NCBI GenBank assembly: GCA_013036995.1
Contig: JAAOXG010000041.1
Coordinates: 62,001-126,000, forward strand
Length of the DNA stretch: 64,000 nt
Direction: 5' to 3'
Source: Lacrimispora defluvii
GTDB taxonomy: Bacteria; Bacillota; Clostridia; Lachnospirales; Lachnospiraceae
Shown one piece after another: positions 34,851 to 43,849 of the stretch. The position numbers and the translations under genes are program-made. The number at the start of each line of letters is the position of its first letter. Position 1 is the stretch's first letter. Under the pieces are notes generated by a model. That model was not told where the DNA came from. It did no database searches and worked only from the letters and a program-made list of their open reading frames with translations.

Positions 34851-35971
34851 TGGAACAGATTCCTTTCTTTGTCAAAATCGAAACCCTGGAATCTGCAAAC
34901 TCCCTGATATTGCTTTACAGCCTCTGTCCGGTCCAAAACCCGGACTGCTCCAGCTGCCATAGCCTCCATCTCAAATTCTCCCGGGTACGGTGTAATGGCA
35001 GCAATCCATCCGCAGGCTTCTGTGATCTGATTTACCAGATTTTTATTATGAACCATGCCACCACCCAGTAAGATCCCATCAATTTTTCCATGAAGCACAG
35101 CTGCCATGGAGCCAATGGCTTTGGCAATCTGATAAATCATGGTATCCCAGAGGAGTTTTGCATAGGGATCTCCATTTTGCGCCTTCTGGCTCAGCTCCAG
35201 CGCATCAGAACTTCCTGTATGGCTTACGAAGCCGCCTTTTTCTGTACAAAGAAGCTTCACCTCTTGTAATGTTTTCCCCTCACAATGCCTTAATAAGTCG
35301 GCAACAGCAATACTTCCGCATCTGGTGGGAGCCATGGGGCCTTCTCCTCCCACAATATCAAAACCGTCTATCATCCTTCCCGCACGATGGGCAGATACGG
35401 AAATTCCGCCGCCTATGTGGCAGACAATAAAACGGCAGTCTTCATAGGTTTTGCCAAGAAGTGCGGAGTGTCTGATAGCGACCTCCTTTAAATTTAAGGC
35501 ATGGAGATGTATCACCCGGTAAACTCCCTTGATTCCTGTCATTCTTGCAAGATCCTGCAATTCATCCACATCCGGAGGATTAACGACATAGGCTTTCGCG
35601 TGATATAAATCGGCGAATTCCCGGGCGAGCCGTGGTCCAAGCATGGCAGGATGCTGTACACCGTTTGCTCCTGTTTGGGAGTGTTTCAGCACCAGATCAT
35701 CTATTTCATAGGTTCCGCCTTCCATTGACAGAAGACCGCCACCCCTGCCTACAACCGCATCCACTCCGCTTAAAGAAATTCCATTCTCCTCCAAAAGTTT
35801 TACAATCATATCACGGCGGTAAGAAAACTGACCGGATATCGCCGGAAATGCAGCAAGCGTTTTAGCATCATGGCTGACATTCCTGGAAAAGATCTCTCTT
35901 TCTCCCTCAAAGAGGGCTATTTTGGTAGAGGTTGAGCCAGGATTAATGGTAAATATCTTATAGTTACTCAT
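34847..35971 (-). CDS. Butyrate-kinase-family acyl kinase
   Basis: 374 aa, ASKHA fold: phosphate-1 motif FTINPGSTSTKIALFEG, VGRGGGLL, the adenosine/phosphate-2 HIGGGISVSAHR, and DGILLGGGMVHN. Makes ATP from an acyl phosphate. About 15-20 residues longer at the C terminus than usual butyrate kinases. AGGAGGAGA upstream; overlaps the phosphotransacylase by four bases. The two together normally turn acyl-CoA into acid plus ATP; next to an ACP the acyl donor could instead be acyl-ACP. Named only to family because acyl specificity is unknown. Confidence 0.88.
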   Translation of the reverse strand: MSNYKIFTINPGSTSTKIALFEGEREIFSRNVSHDAKTLAAFPAISGQFSYRRDMIVKLLEENGISLSGVDAVVGRGGGLLSMEGGTYEIDDLVLKHSQTGANGVQHPAMLGPRLAREFADLYHAKAYVVNPPDVDELQDLARMTGIKGVYRVIHLHALNLKEVAIRHSALLGKTYEDCRFIVCHIGGGISVSAHRAGRMIDGFDIVGGEGPMAPTRCGSIAVADLLRHCEGKTLQEVKLLCTEKGGFVSHTGSSDALELSQKAQNGDPYAKLLWDTMIYQIAKAIGSMAAVLHGKIDGILLGGGMVHNKNLVNQITEACGWIAAITPYPGEFEMEAMAAGAVRVLDRTEAVKQYQGVCRFQGFDFDKERNLFH

Positions 35972-36972
35972 CCATTCTCTCCTCCTGCACGAATCACAAG
36001 CATTGCCACGTTCCCAAACATTTCTTCCACTGGGGCGCTTCTGGAGAAATCACAGACTGGTTTTGCAAAGCCCTGAAGCACCGGGCCGTAGGCATTGGCT
36101 TTACCGAAAATTTGAATCATCTTCACGCCAATATTACCGGCATGGAGATTGGGGAAGATCAGGACATTGGCTTTTCCTGCAACTTTACTTTCCCATTTTA
36201 CTTTTTTTGCTGCAACTGACGGGATTATGGCCGAATCCAGCTGAAATTCCCCGTCAATGCTTAGTTCCGGACGTATTTTTTGTACCCGTTTTACTGCCTC
36301 TCTGATCACATCAATGCTTTCATGGTCTGCGCTGCCGCAGGTGGAAAAGGACAGCAAGGCTAATCTGGGCTCCCAGCCTAATAAAGTCCGGACTGTGTCA
36401 GCAGAAGAGATGGCAATACCTGCAAGATCTGCTGCATCCGGCTGAGCTGTGATTGCACAGTCAGCCAGTCCCAGTAAGGTCCCTTCCGGTCCCTCAAAGC
36501 CGGGGATATCCGCAATTCCAAGGCTGGATACACGTTCCACGCCTTCTTTTAGTCCTACAATACTCATTGCCTCAAAGATAACATCTCCGGTTGAATACTC
36601 TTTTCCGGCCGCCACACAGTCCACTTTCCCCAGCTTCAACAGAAACATGGCACACCGCACCGGGTCCTTTGCCTTGCGCAAAATCGATTTTTCCGTAAAT
36701 TCATCGTACTTCCGGCGGTATTCCTCCGCCAGCAATATCCGGTTCTGCTCCTCTTTGCAGTCGAAATATTCAAAGCCTTCCGTTGAAATTCCTTCCTGCC
36801 GCGAAAGGTCTTCAATCTCTATCTGATTTCCTATTAACAGTACAAATCCGATTCCTGTTTTCACAACCTGACTGGCAGTGCGAAGAATATCGCTGTTTAA
36901 GCTTTCCGGAAAAGCTATTTTCTGTGGATTCTCCTTTGCTTTCCGGGCCATTTCTGTGATAAATTTATTCAT
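35968..36972 (-). CDS. Phosphotransacylase (Pta/Ptb family)
   Basis: 334 aa. PTA_PTB fold with KIAFPESLNSDIL at the N terminus, GEYSTGDV-like segment KEYSTGDVIF, and the C-terminal catalytic block LIFPNLHAGNIGVKM and AYGPVLQGFAKPVCDFSR. Transfers an acyl group from a thioester to phosphate. 23 bases after the ACP gene and coupled to the acyl kinase. Length and C-terminal block fit Pta somewhat better than Ptb. It could be adapted to acyl-ACP, since ACP is the neighbour; this is inference. Confidence 0.85.
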   Translation of the reverse strand: MNKFITEMARKAKENPQKIAFPESLNSDILRTASQVVKTGIGFVLLIGNQIEIEDLSRQEGISTEGFEYFDCKEEQNRILLAEEYRRKYDEFTEKSILRKAKDPVRCAMFLLKLGKVDCVAAGKEYSTGDVIFEAMSIVGLKEGVERVSSLGIADIPGFEGPEGTLLGLADCAITAQPDAADLAGIAISSADTVRTLLGWEPRLALLSFSTCGSADHESIDVIREAVKRVQKIRPELSIDGEFQLDSAIIPSVAAKKVKWESKVAGKANVLIFPNLHAGNIGVKMIQIFGKANAYGPVLQGFAKPVCDFSRSAPVEEMFGNVAMLVIRAGGENG

Positions 36973-36995
36973 GTCAGCCTCCCCATAAAGTTAGT

Positions 36996-37235
36996 CTAAT
37001 CCTCTAACAATTCCACAATGTAGTCCGCCGCTTCTCCAAAGGTACGGCAGCGTTTAAAATTCATATAAGGAACTTCTATATCAAATTCATCTTCCAAAAA
37101 TGTGGTCATCTGGGAATAATGGGCTGATTTTGGGTTCATATCTGCAAAAACAGTTTCTTCACTCATGGCTGACGGCTCTGTTTTCCATATGCTGCTGGCT
37201 CGTTCTATTATTTTATTCAATACTTTCTCTCTCAT
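36996..37235 (-). CDS. Acyl carrier protein with non-canonical site (Lys-Ser-Ala)
   Basis: 79 aa with four predicted helices and an acidic second helix FLEDEFDIEVP, typical ACP. The phosphopantetheine Ser is Ser37 in MNPKSAHYS, where ordinary ACPs have Asp-Ser-Leu; the Asp that contacts the transferase is Lys. C-terminal helix EAADYIVELLED is normal. AAGGAG precedes the ATG. It sits between the CocE-type hydrolase and the phosphotransacylase. Modified for a dedicated partner, possibly the AcpS-like enzyme at 39897-40271. Confidence 0.85.
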   Translation of the reverse strand: MREKVLNKIIERASSIWKTEPSAMSEETVFADMNPKSAHYSQMTTFLEDEFDIEVPYMNFKRCRTFGEAADYIVELLED

Positions 37236-37261
37236 AATTTCTCCTTTTTCCTTTTATTCTG

Positions 37262-39013
37262 TTACCGGATCATAATGTCTCCATCGTGAAATCTTGGCGG
37301 AATTACAGGAATCTGGAGAAATGATTGGTACTCTCCTCCTGTATAAACCAGATGATTTCCCTGATTATCTGTATTCCACATCAGAGGCTCAAACCAGTCG
37401 CCCCGTATGTATCTCCCTGCAATGGAAACCCTGATCTGCTGGCCTTTATGAAAAAAGCGGCTGGTGGGAACAATCTCAATGTCAACGGGAACAATCTGAC
37501 CCGGCTCCAGCTTCTCATCACATGTATGAGCCTGAACCGGACAGTAATCCGTGGAAAGCTTCTCATTAAGCTTCCTTCGTGATACCCGCATTTTCCCCCA
37601 GGCACCTGGATGCGGCTCCCCAAAAAGTGTGACCGGAAGCAGATCCCCATTGGTGCCAAGCTTCTGCACAGCAATGAATAGATCCATGTCGTTATAGCTC
37701 TCCGCCGCAACATAAAGCCGCAGCTTCATGTATCCGGTCAGCTCGGTATCTTCCTCAAAGCGGTAATCGAAAGACACCTCTCCTGTTTTACTGTCATAAA
37801 CAGCCACGGCGTTTTCCTGAACCGGCTCCTTTTTCATGGACTTATCCGAGGCATCTAAATAAAGCTTTTCATACTTCGTCCGTTTCAGCGGAAAATTCTC
37901 CTCAGGACGGTTTTTCATGAAAAGAAATTCAGCCGCATCCTGTACCTCAATCCGAACCTTTGGAGTCAGCTCCCAGCCATTTCTCTCCAGCTTTAAATAC
38001 CTGGCAAAAAACAGTTCCAGGTCCTGCAGATTTTCGTTGCTGTAGGCATCCGGCCATTCAAAATCTCTGTGGACACGCAGCCATTTTCTTCGGGATTTGC
38101 ATTTACGAAAGGCATTGATGGAGCCTCTTAAGTGAAAATGATTCCAGCAGGCAGTCTGATATACAGGAATGGTCACATTCTCCCAGATGGGATCTTTGTC
38201 TTTCCAGTAAGTACAGTTGATAAACGGGTATTTCTCCAGATTATCCGGGGTACTGTCCATGTAGTTAGGGCCGCAGGCCTCCTTCATTACCAGCCTGACA
38301 AAGGAATGAGCCGGTATCCCCCCTTCACAAAGGGATTCCCGGTACATATCCGTGGTGGACTCCCATGGGGCAATGCAGGTTAAATGGGGCGGCTGCTGGG
38401 ACGCAATACGCCACTGGGTCATGGCCACACAGCTGTTCCCTGACAGGGCACATCTGCCGCTGCACCAGGACTGGGCAGCAGCCCATTCAATGAAATCAAA
38501 ACCGTCTTTTCCATCCTGTGTGCCAAACTGGACAAAATCCCCTTCCGAATGGCCGATTCCTCTGGGATCCACATTGGCAACCGCATATCCACGGCGGCAC
38601 CAGTAGCCCGGATCGGCACTTTCAAACTTTGACATATCCGACACAGTCTGGGGCGGCACTCCCATGATCTGCCATTCAGACTGACCGTCAAACGGCCGTT
38701 TCCCATAGAAACTCCATGATATGATTAACGGATATTTTCCATCCGCCTCCGGTTTATATATATCTGTATAAATGATTACTCCATCCCGCATTTTAACAGG
38801 AATATCCTGCATACAGACAATTCCGTCTTCAGGATTATAAATCCGTTGATTTAAAGGCGGCTGGATTTTTGCGGTCTCTCTTTCCTCCACGGACATTGCT
38901 TTAAATTCTTCCGGCGTACAGGGTGTCATCATTTTTGTCATATAGATTTCAACCGGCTCTCCTGACATTTCTACTGTTTTCGTTATTCTTTCTCTGTGAT
39001 CTGGCACAATCAT
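37262..39013 (-). CDS. CocE/NonD-type alpha/beta hydrolase (X-Pro dipeptidyl-peptidase S15 family)
   Basis: 583 aa from an ATG at 39013 just after GGGAGG; a GTG at 39007 with better spacing is a close alternative, and a longer frame to 39070 lacks a ribosome site. The alpha/beta-hydrolase core has oxyanion and nucleophile region LSGNSCVAMTQW (Ser near 194), and a C-terminal jelly-roll (about 400-570) as in cocaine esterase. HFHLRGSINAF probably carries the catalytic Asp-His segment in a cap. No signal peptide, so cytosolic. It hydrolyses esters or amides; in this operon it may be the acyl-releasing or acyl-transferring step ahead of the ACP. Confidence 0.85.
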   Translation of the reverse strand: MIVPDHRERITKTVEMSGEPVEIYMTKMMTPCTPEEFKAMSVEERETAKIQPPLNQRIYNPEDGIVCMQDIPVKMRDGVIIYTDIYKPEADGKYPLIISWSFYGKRPFDGQSEWQIMGVPPQTVSDMSKFESADPGYWCRRGYAVANVDPRGIGHSEGDFVQFGTQDGKDGFDFIEWAAAQSWCSGRCALSGNSCVAMTQWRIASQQPPHLTCIAPWESTTDMYRESLCEGGIPAHSFVRLVMKEACGPNYMDSTPDNLEKYPFINCTYWKDKDPIWENVTIPVYQTACWNHFHLRGSINAFRKCKSRRKWLRVHRDFEWPDAYSNENLQDLELFFARYLKLERNGWELTPKVRIEVQDAAEFLFMKNRPEENFPLKRTKYEKLYLDASDKSMKKEPVQENAVAVYDSKTGEVSFDYRFEEDTELTGYMKLRLYVAAESYNDMDLFIAVQKLGTNGDLLPVTLFGEPHPGAWGKMRVSRRKLNEKLSTDYCPVQAHTCDEKLEPGQIVPVDIEIVPTSRFFHKGQQIRVSIAGRYIRGDWFEPLMWNTDNQGNHLVYTGGEYQSFLQIPVIPPRFHDGDIMIR

Positions 39014-39060
39014 ATCCTCCCTTTTTGTTTGGTATCGTTCCTTAGAAAAGATCCATGAAC

Positions 39061-39089
39061 TTGATTTCACAAAGCTAATATTGTATAAT
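39061..39089 (+). promoter_or_regulatory. Promoter of the tetR-acpS unit
   Basis: TTGATT, 17-base spacer, TATAAT on the plus strand, about 115 bases before the tetR start. The element is overlapped by an inverted repeat, GATTTCA (39063-39069) and TGAAATC (39097-39103), which could be the TetR operator; a second palindrome, ACACAT/ATGTGT, lies at 39148-39166. Confidence 0.6.
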
Positions 39090-39204
39090 TTTTCTATGAA
39101 ATCCGATATATGCCCATTTTAATTAGAAATACTGCACATGAACAGAACACATTTATCATATGTGTACGATTTTACTCACACAATTGTCATAAGGGAGATG
39201 GAAT

Positions 39205-39897
39205 GTGAACGAAACGAATGGTAAACTCAGAATGGCCAAATCAGAACAGACAAAAGCAAAAATAATTGATGTTTTTCTGGGACTGACCAATAAGAAAAAA
39301 TGGGATAAGATCTCTGTGAAAGAACTTTGTGCCACTATGGGCATTACAAGAGGAACTTTTTATCAGTATTATAATGATATATACGATTTAATGGAACAGA
39401 TTGAAGACACACTGATTACAGATTTAAATCACCGGTATCAGCTGCTCCCTCTTAAGAGTCCAAACGGTCTGTTTCCTCCGGAATTATTCGATTCCAAATA
39501 CGACTATTCCCCGCCTCAGGAGCTGTTTGTCTGGTTTGATTTCTGTAAAAATCATCAAAAGGCCGTATCTTCTTTACTTGACACTAAAAATGGGGACGCT
39601 TATTTTGTAAAGAAACTGAAAGTGATCTTAGCCCAGCATATCAATCACATCATGGATTATGACGGAATGCCAAGAGACGGCTTACGGGAGCATTTTACAA
39701 AGATTTTTATTGAGCTTCATTTTATGGCTGCCCGCACCTGGTTAGACAGCAAAGAAGAGGATTTTCTATCAATCAGAGAAATTATCAATCTGTTAAATAC
39801 CATGCGCGTCGGCGCTGGCTTTCTTTCCAATAAACAAATGACTTCTCCTGATTTCGAGGCGAAGATGAAATTTCCTGCTGACAGAGAGGTGTTGTGA
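39205..39897 (+). CDS. TetR-family transcriptional regulator
   Basis: 230 aa from a GTG at 39205, eight bases after GGGAG. Helix-turn-helix DKISVKELCATMGITRGTFYQYY is at residues 36-58. The ligand-binding domain is divergent from known subfamilies. It is divergent from the CocE-ACP operon and overlaps acpS by one base, so it most likely represses that operon and its own unit. Effector unknown, probably an acyl compound of the pathway. Confidence 0.88.
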   Translation: MNETNGKLRMAKSEQTKAKIIDVFLGLTNKKKWDKISVKELCATMGITRGTFYQYYNDIYDLMEQIEDTLITDLNHRYQLLPLKSPNGLFPPELFDSKYDYSPPQELFVWFDFCKNHQKAVSSLLDTKNGDAYFVKKLKVILAQHINHIMDYDGMPRDGLREHFTKIFIELHFMAARTWLDSKEEDFLSIREIINLLNTMRVGAGFLSNKQMTSPDFEAKMKFPADREVL

Positions 39898-40271
39898 TGA
39901 TGATTGGCATTGGTACTGATATCTTAAATATCCACAATATTGAAAATGCAGTGAAGGATCTAAAGGACCCCTTTGTTCAGAAAACCTACACCAAAGGGGA
40001 GCTGGAACTGATCTTAAGCCGTCCGGTACCCCTCAATAGCTTTGCCACCAGATTCGCCGGAAAAGAAGCAGTTTTCAAAGCGCTCCTGGTTCACCCGGAT
40101 GCAGTCCGGTTAAATGAAATTGAAATTCTGGAAAACGAAAATGGACAGCCAGTTGTATTCTTTCACGGAAATGCAAAAAAACTGGCTGAAGATAAGGGCA
40201 TAAAAACTGCGCTCATTTCCTTGTCCTACGATACCGATTATGCGATTGCATATGCTGTATTATCCGAATAA
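39897..40271 (+). CDS. acpS: Holo-ACP synthase (AcpS-type 4'-phosphopantetheinyl transferase)
   Basis: 124 aa. IGIGTDILN has the Mg-binding Asp and RFAGKEAVFKALL the Glu-Lys motif. The start ATG overlaps the tetR stop, so it is translationally coupled to the regulator. AcpS enzymes load the pantetheine arm from CoA on ACP. In this spot it can be dedicated to the Lys-Ser-Ala ACP, or be the genome's only housekeeping AcpS; the latter cannot be decided here. Confidence 0.88.
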   Translation: MMIGIGTDILNIHNIENAVKDLKDPFVQKTYTKGELELILSRPVPLNSFATRFAGKEAVFKALLVHPDAVRLNEIEILENENGQPVVFFHGNAKKLAEDKGIKTALISLSYDTDYAIAYAVLSE

Positions 40272-40273
40272 GA

Positions 40274-40316
40274 CAAAAAAGACCGGAACAGAAATCCATC
40301 CTGCACCAGTCTTTTT
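40274..40316. terminator. Terminator after acpS, shared with the unit from the other side
   Basis: AAAAAGACCGG pairs with CCAGTCTTTTT (mostly) around a 20-base loop, with U-tracts on both sides. It separates two convergent genes. Confidence 0.8.
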
Positions 40317-40322
40317 ATGTCT

Positions 40323-40631
40323 TTACCGCTGTTCTTCATAGCTGTATTTCAACAGCTCATATATTTCATCTGTTACCCGATCATCTTTATAATACTCATC
40401 AAGAAGGCTGATGATTTTAGCTGCATATTCCGACGGAACCGGACGCGCTGCAACTGCCTCATGAAAATCCTTCTTCATATCACTGACCATCTCTTTTTTT
40501 TCCGGAACAGGCAGACCATAGATCTTATAGAGCATTCCCATAGCCGCACACGCCTCGTTGGGGGATGTTAAAGGCGCATTTTCAAACCTGGTTTTAATTT
40601 CTACAGCCTGTTTATTAATATAAAATACCAT
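40323..40631 (-). CDS. Unknown 102-aa cytosolic protein, downstream of carB
   Basis: No membrane segment or signal peptide. Mostly helical and highly charged, with EIKTRFENAPLTSPNEACAAM at the front and SYEEQR at the end. It lies 14 bases after carB on the same strand and has no strong ribosome site (GGAATCAC), so it may be cotranscribed. I recognise no family and propose no function. Confidence 0.6.
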   Translation of the reverse strand: MVFYINKQAVEIKTRFENAPLTSPNEACAAMGMLYKIYGLPVPEKKEMVSDMKKDFHEAVAARPVPSEYAAKIISLLDEYYKDDRVTDEIYELLKYSYEEQR

Positions 40632-40645
40632 GATATTGTGATTCC

Positions 40646-43600
40646 TTATACATTTTTCACTAACGCAATGTCAATCAGGGTGAGTTCCTTCGCTCTGTTT
40701 TCCATGCTGGTTACAAGGGCTGCTGCCGTATCCAGGGACGTAAGCACGGTCACGCCGGTTTCGATGGCATTTCTGCGGATCACAAACCCATCCTTGCTTC
40801 TGTCTGCTCCCTGAGGCGGAGTATCGATAACCAGGTCAATCTCATGACCCAGAATCAGATCCAGGAGGTTGGGGGACTCCTGCTCCAGCTTGCGTACCTG
40901 GAATGCCTTGATTCCGTTATCGTTTAACACCTTGGCTGTACCGGCAGTGGAGAAGATCTTGTAGCCCTGATCTTTAAATCTGCGGGCAATGTCAATAATC
41001 TCTTCTTTATCAGAATCTTTTACTGTTATAATCATGTTCTTATGCTTTGGAAGCTTGATCCCTGATCCTGCAAAAGCTTTGAAAAGTGCTTCATTAAAGG
41101 TCTTTGCAATTCCCAGACACTCTCCAGTGGATTTCATCTCAGGCCCAAGGCTGATATCTGCGCCGCGGATCTTTTCAAACGAGAACACCGGCATCTTAAC
41201 TGCGATATAATCTGCTTCCGGCTGAAGCCCCGGCTTATAACCCAGCTCTTTAATGGTATGACCGCAGATGACTCTGGTTGCCAGGGGAACAATGGGGATT
41301 CCTGTCACTTTGCTGATATATGGCACCGTACGGGAAGAACGTGGATTTACTTCGATGACATAAACATCTTCTCCGCTGACAATAAACTGAATGTTGATCA
41401 TTCCCTTTACATGAAGTGCTCTTGCAAGTCTTCTGGTATATTCTACAAGCTTGTCCTTGATGTCTTCATTTAAGCTCTGAGCCGGATATACGGAAATACT
41501 GTCGCCGGAGTGAACGCCTGCACGCTCGATATGCTCCATGATTCCAGGTATGAGAATGTCTTCTCCGTCACAGACTGCGTCGACTTCGATCTCTTTGCCT
41601 ACAATATATTTATCTACTAAAATGGGGTGTTCCTGAGCAATCTGGTTGATAATGGCGATAAACTCATCAATATCCTGATCAGAAATAGCAATCTGCATTC
41701 CCTGACCGCCCAGTACGTAAGAAGGTCTAACAAGAACCGGATAACCAAGTTTTGCCGCTGCCTTCTTGGCCTCTTCTGCTGTATAGACAGTCTGACCTGC
41801 TGGTCTTGGAATGTGGCATTCTTCCAGAATCTTATCAAAAAGTTCCCGGTCTTCTGCCGCATCCACATCTTCTGCGGCTGTTCCAAGAATGGGAACTCCC
41901 ATCTTCATAAGTGCTTCCGTCAGCTTGATGGCTGTCTGGCCGCCGAACTGTACCACTGCTCCGTCCGGTTTTTCGATATCAACAATGCTCTCCACATCTT
42001 CAGGAGTAAGAGGCTCAAAATACAGCTTATCTGCAATGTCAAAATCCGTACTGACTGTTTCCGGATTGTTGTTGACGATGATCGTCTCATATCCTTCTTT
42101 GCTGAAACTCCAGGTACTGTGTACGGAACAGAAGTCAAATTCAATACCCTGACCAATTCGGATTGGGCCGGAGCCTAATACCAGAACCTTTTTTCTTCCT
42201 GTTGTCTGCTCTGCCTCATTTTCACTTCCAAAGCAGGAGTAGTAATATGGTGTCTCTGCCGCAAACTCTGCCGCACAGGTATCTACCATCTTAAAGGCAG
42301 CTGTTATGCCGTTCTCTTTTCTGGTCTGATGGATTTCTTCTATAGATATACCGGTCAGCCTTGAAATGACTGTATCAGGGAATTCCAGTCTCTTCGCTTC
42401 TTTTAAAAGTTCAGTGGTAAGAGGACCTTTTTTTAAGGCTTCTTCCATCTCTACCAAAATCGCCAGCTTATCAATAAACCAGACATCAATCTTTGTAATG
42501 TCATGAATGAGTTCATAGGGAAAGCCTCTTCTTAATGCTTCTGCAATCACCCAGATTCTTCTGTCATCGACCAGATGAAGGGTTTCAGTCAGCTGATCAT
42601 CTGTAAGTCCTGTAAAATCATAAGACATTAAGCTGTCTACGTGCTGTTCCAGGGAACGGATTGCTTTCATTAAGCCGCCTTCGAAATTGGTGCAGATGCT
42701 CATTACCTCTCCGGTCGCCTTCATCTGGGTTCCAAGAGTTCTCTTGGCGCTTAAAAACTTGTCAAACGGAAGGCGTGGCATTTTAACGACACAGTAATCC
42801 AGCATAGGCTCAAAGCTTGCATAGGTTTTCTTTGTTACGGCATTTTTAATTTCATCAAGAGTGTATCCTAAAGCGATCTTAGCTGCAACCTTGGCGATGG
42901 GGTATCCGGTTGCCTTGGAGGCCAATGCGGAAGAACGGCTTACTCGTGGATTTACCTCGATTACACAGTACTCAAAGCTTTCAGGGTGAAGAGCGTACTG
43001 AACGTTGCAGCCTCCTGTTATGCCTAATTCGCTGATGATCTTTAATGCAGAGGTACGAAGCATCTGGTATTCCTTATCTCCCAGCGTCTGGGAAGGAGCC
43101 ACTACGATGCTGTCGCCTGTATGAACCCCTACAGGATCCAGGTTTTCCATGTTGCAGACAGTAATTACATTGCCTGCGCCATCCCGCATTACTTCGTATT
43201 CAATCTCTTTCCAGCCTGCAATACAGCGTTCCACAAGAACCTGACCTACACGGGATAAACGGAGTCCGTTTTCCAGGATTTCCCGGCACTGTGCCGGATT
43301 TTCAGCTATTCCGCCGCCTGAGCCACCCAGTGTATAGGCCGGGCGTAAAACGATGGGATAACCGATCTGCTCGGCGATTCTTAATCCATCTTCCACATTT
43401 TCAACGATATCCGAAGGAGCTACCGGCTCACCGATCTTCTCCATGGTTTCCTTAAACATCTCACGGTCTTCTGCCTTTTTAATGGTCAGTGCAGTGGTTC
43501 CGATGAGGCGGACATTGTTTTTTTCAAAAAAGCCCTTATCTTCCAGCTCCATGGCAAGGTTTAAACCAGCCTGGCCTCCCAGTGTAGGAAGAACGCTGTC

Positions 43601-43849
43601 TGGCCTTTCTTTTAAAATCAGCTGCTCCACAACCTCTACTGTCAGCGGTTCAATATAAACCTTATCTGCAATATCTTTATCTGTCATAATGGTTGCAGGA
43701 TTGGAGTTTAAAAGCACAACTTCAATTCCCTCTTCTTTTAAAGAACGGCATGCCTGGGTTCCGGCATAATCAAATTCTGCTGCCTGGCCGATGATAATCG
43801 GACCGGATCCAAGAACTAGTACTTTTTTGATCTCCTGATTCTTAGGCAT
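40646..43849 (-). CDS. carB: Carbamoyl-phosphate synthase large subunit
   Basis: 1067 aa. Two tandem ATP-grasp halves: KVLVLGSGPIIIGQAAEFDY and, at mid-length, KVLVLGSGPIRIGQGIEFDF. Both have the phosphate loops PAYTLGGSGGG and PSYVLGGQGM. A C-terminal MGS-like allosteric domain (DKEEIIDIARRFKDQGYKI) ends the protein. Makes carbamoyl phosphate for pyrimidines and arginine together with CarA, whose gene overlaps by eight bases. Confidence 0.97.
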   Translation of the reverse strand: MPKNQEIKKVLVLGSGPIIIGQAAEFDYAGTQACRSLKEEGIEVVLLNSNPATIMTDKDIADKVYIEPLTVEVVEQLILKERPDSVLPTLGGQAGLNLAMELEDKGFFEKNNVRLIGTTALTIKKAEDREMFKETMEKIGEPVAPSDIVENVEDGLRIAEQIGYPIVLRPAYTLGGSGGGIAENPAQCREILENGLRLSRVGQVLVERCIAGWKEIEYEVMRDGAGNVITVCNMENLDPVGVHTGDSIVVAPSQTLGDKEYQMLRTSALKIISELGITGGCNVQYALHPESFEYCVIEVNPRVSRSSALASKATGYPIAKVAAKIALGYTLDEIKNAVTKKTYASFEPMLDYCVVKMPRLPFDKFLSAKRTLGTQMKATGEVMSICTNFEGGLMKAIRSLEQHVDSLMSYDFTGLTDDQLTETLHLVDDRRIWVIAEALRRGFPYELIHDITKIDVWFIDKLAILVEMEEALKKGPLTTELLKEAKRLEFPDTVISRLTGISIEEIHQTRKENGITAAFKMVDTCAAEFAAETPYYYSCFGSENEAEQTTGRKKVLVLGSGPIRIGQGIEFDFCSVHSTWSFSKEGYETIIVNNNPETVSTDFDIADKLYFEPLTPEDVESIVDIEKPDGAVVQFGGQTAIKLTEALMKMGVPILGTAAEDVDAAEDRELFDKILEECHIPRPAGQTVYTAEEAKKAAAKLGYPVLVRPSYVLGGQGMQIAISDQDIDEFIAIINQIAQEHPILVDKYIVGKEIEVDAVCDGEDILIPGIMEHIERAGVHSGDSISVYPAQSLNEDIKDKLVEYTRRLARALHVKGMINIQFIVSGEDVYVIEVNPRSSRTVPYISKVTGIPIVPLATRVICGHTIKELGYKPGLQPEADYIAVKMPVFSFEKIRGADISLGPEMKSTGECLGIAKTFNEALFKAFAGSGIKLPKHKNMIITVKDSDKEEIIDIARRFKDQGYKIFSTAGTAKVLNDNGIKAFQVRKLEQESPNLLDLILGHEIDLVIDTPPQGADRSKDGFVIRRNAIETGVTVLTSLDTAAALVTSMENRAKELTLIDIALVKNV

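Noticed and set aside
37262-39070. Start of the CocE gene at 39070 (602 aa)
   Set aside because: No ribosome site is present before 39070, while GGGAGG stands just before 39013; the first 19 codons are also in the promoter-rich spacer.
33705-40271. Butyrate-forming ptb-buk operon in the usual sense
   Set aside because: The usual thiolase, crotonase and butyryl-CoA dehydrogenase genes are absent, and an ACP and a hydrolase sit in the operon instead.
41627-42178. 183-aa plus-strand ORF inside carB
   Set aside because: Lies wholly within the conserved carB coding frame on the other strand and has no ribosome site or family features; shadow frame.
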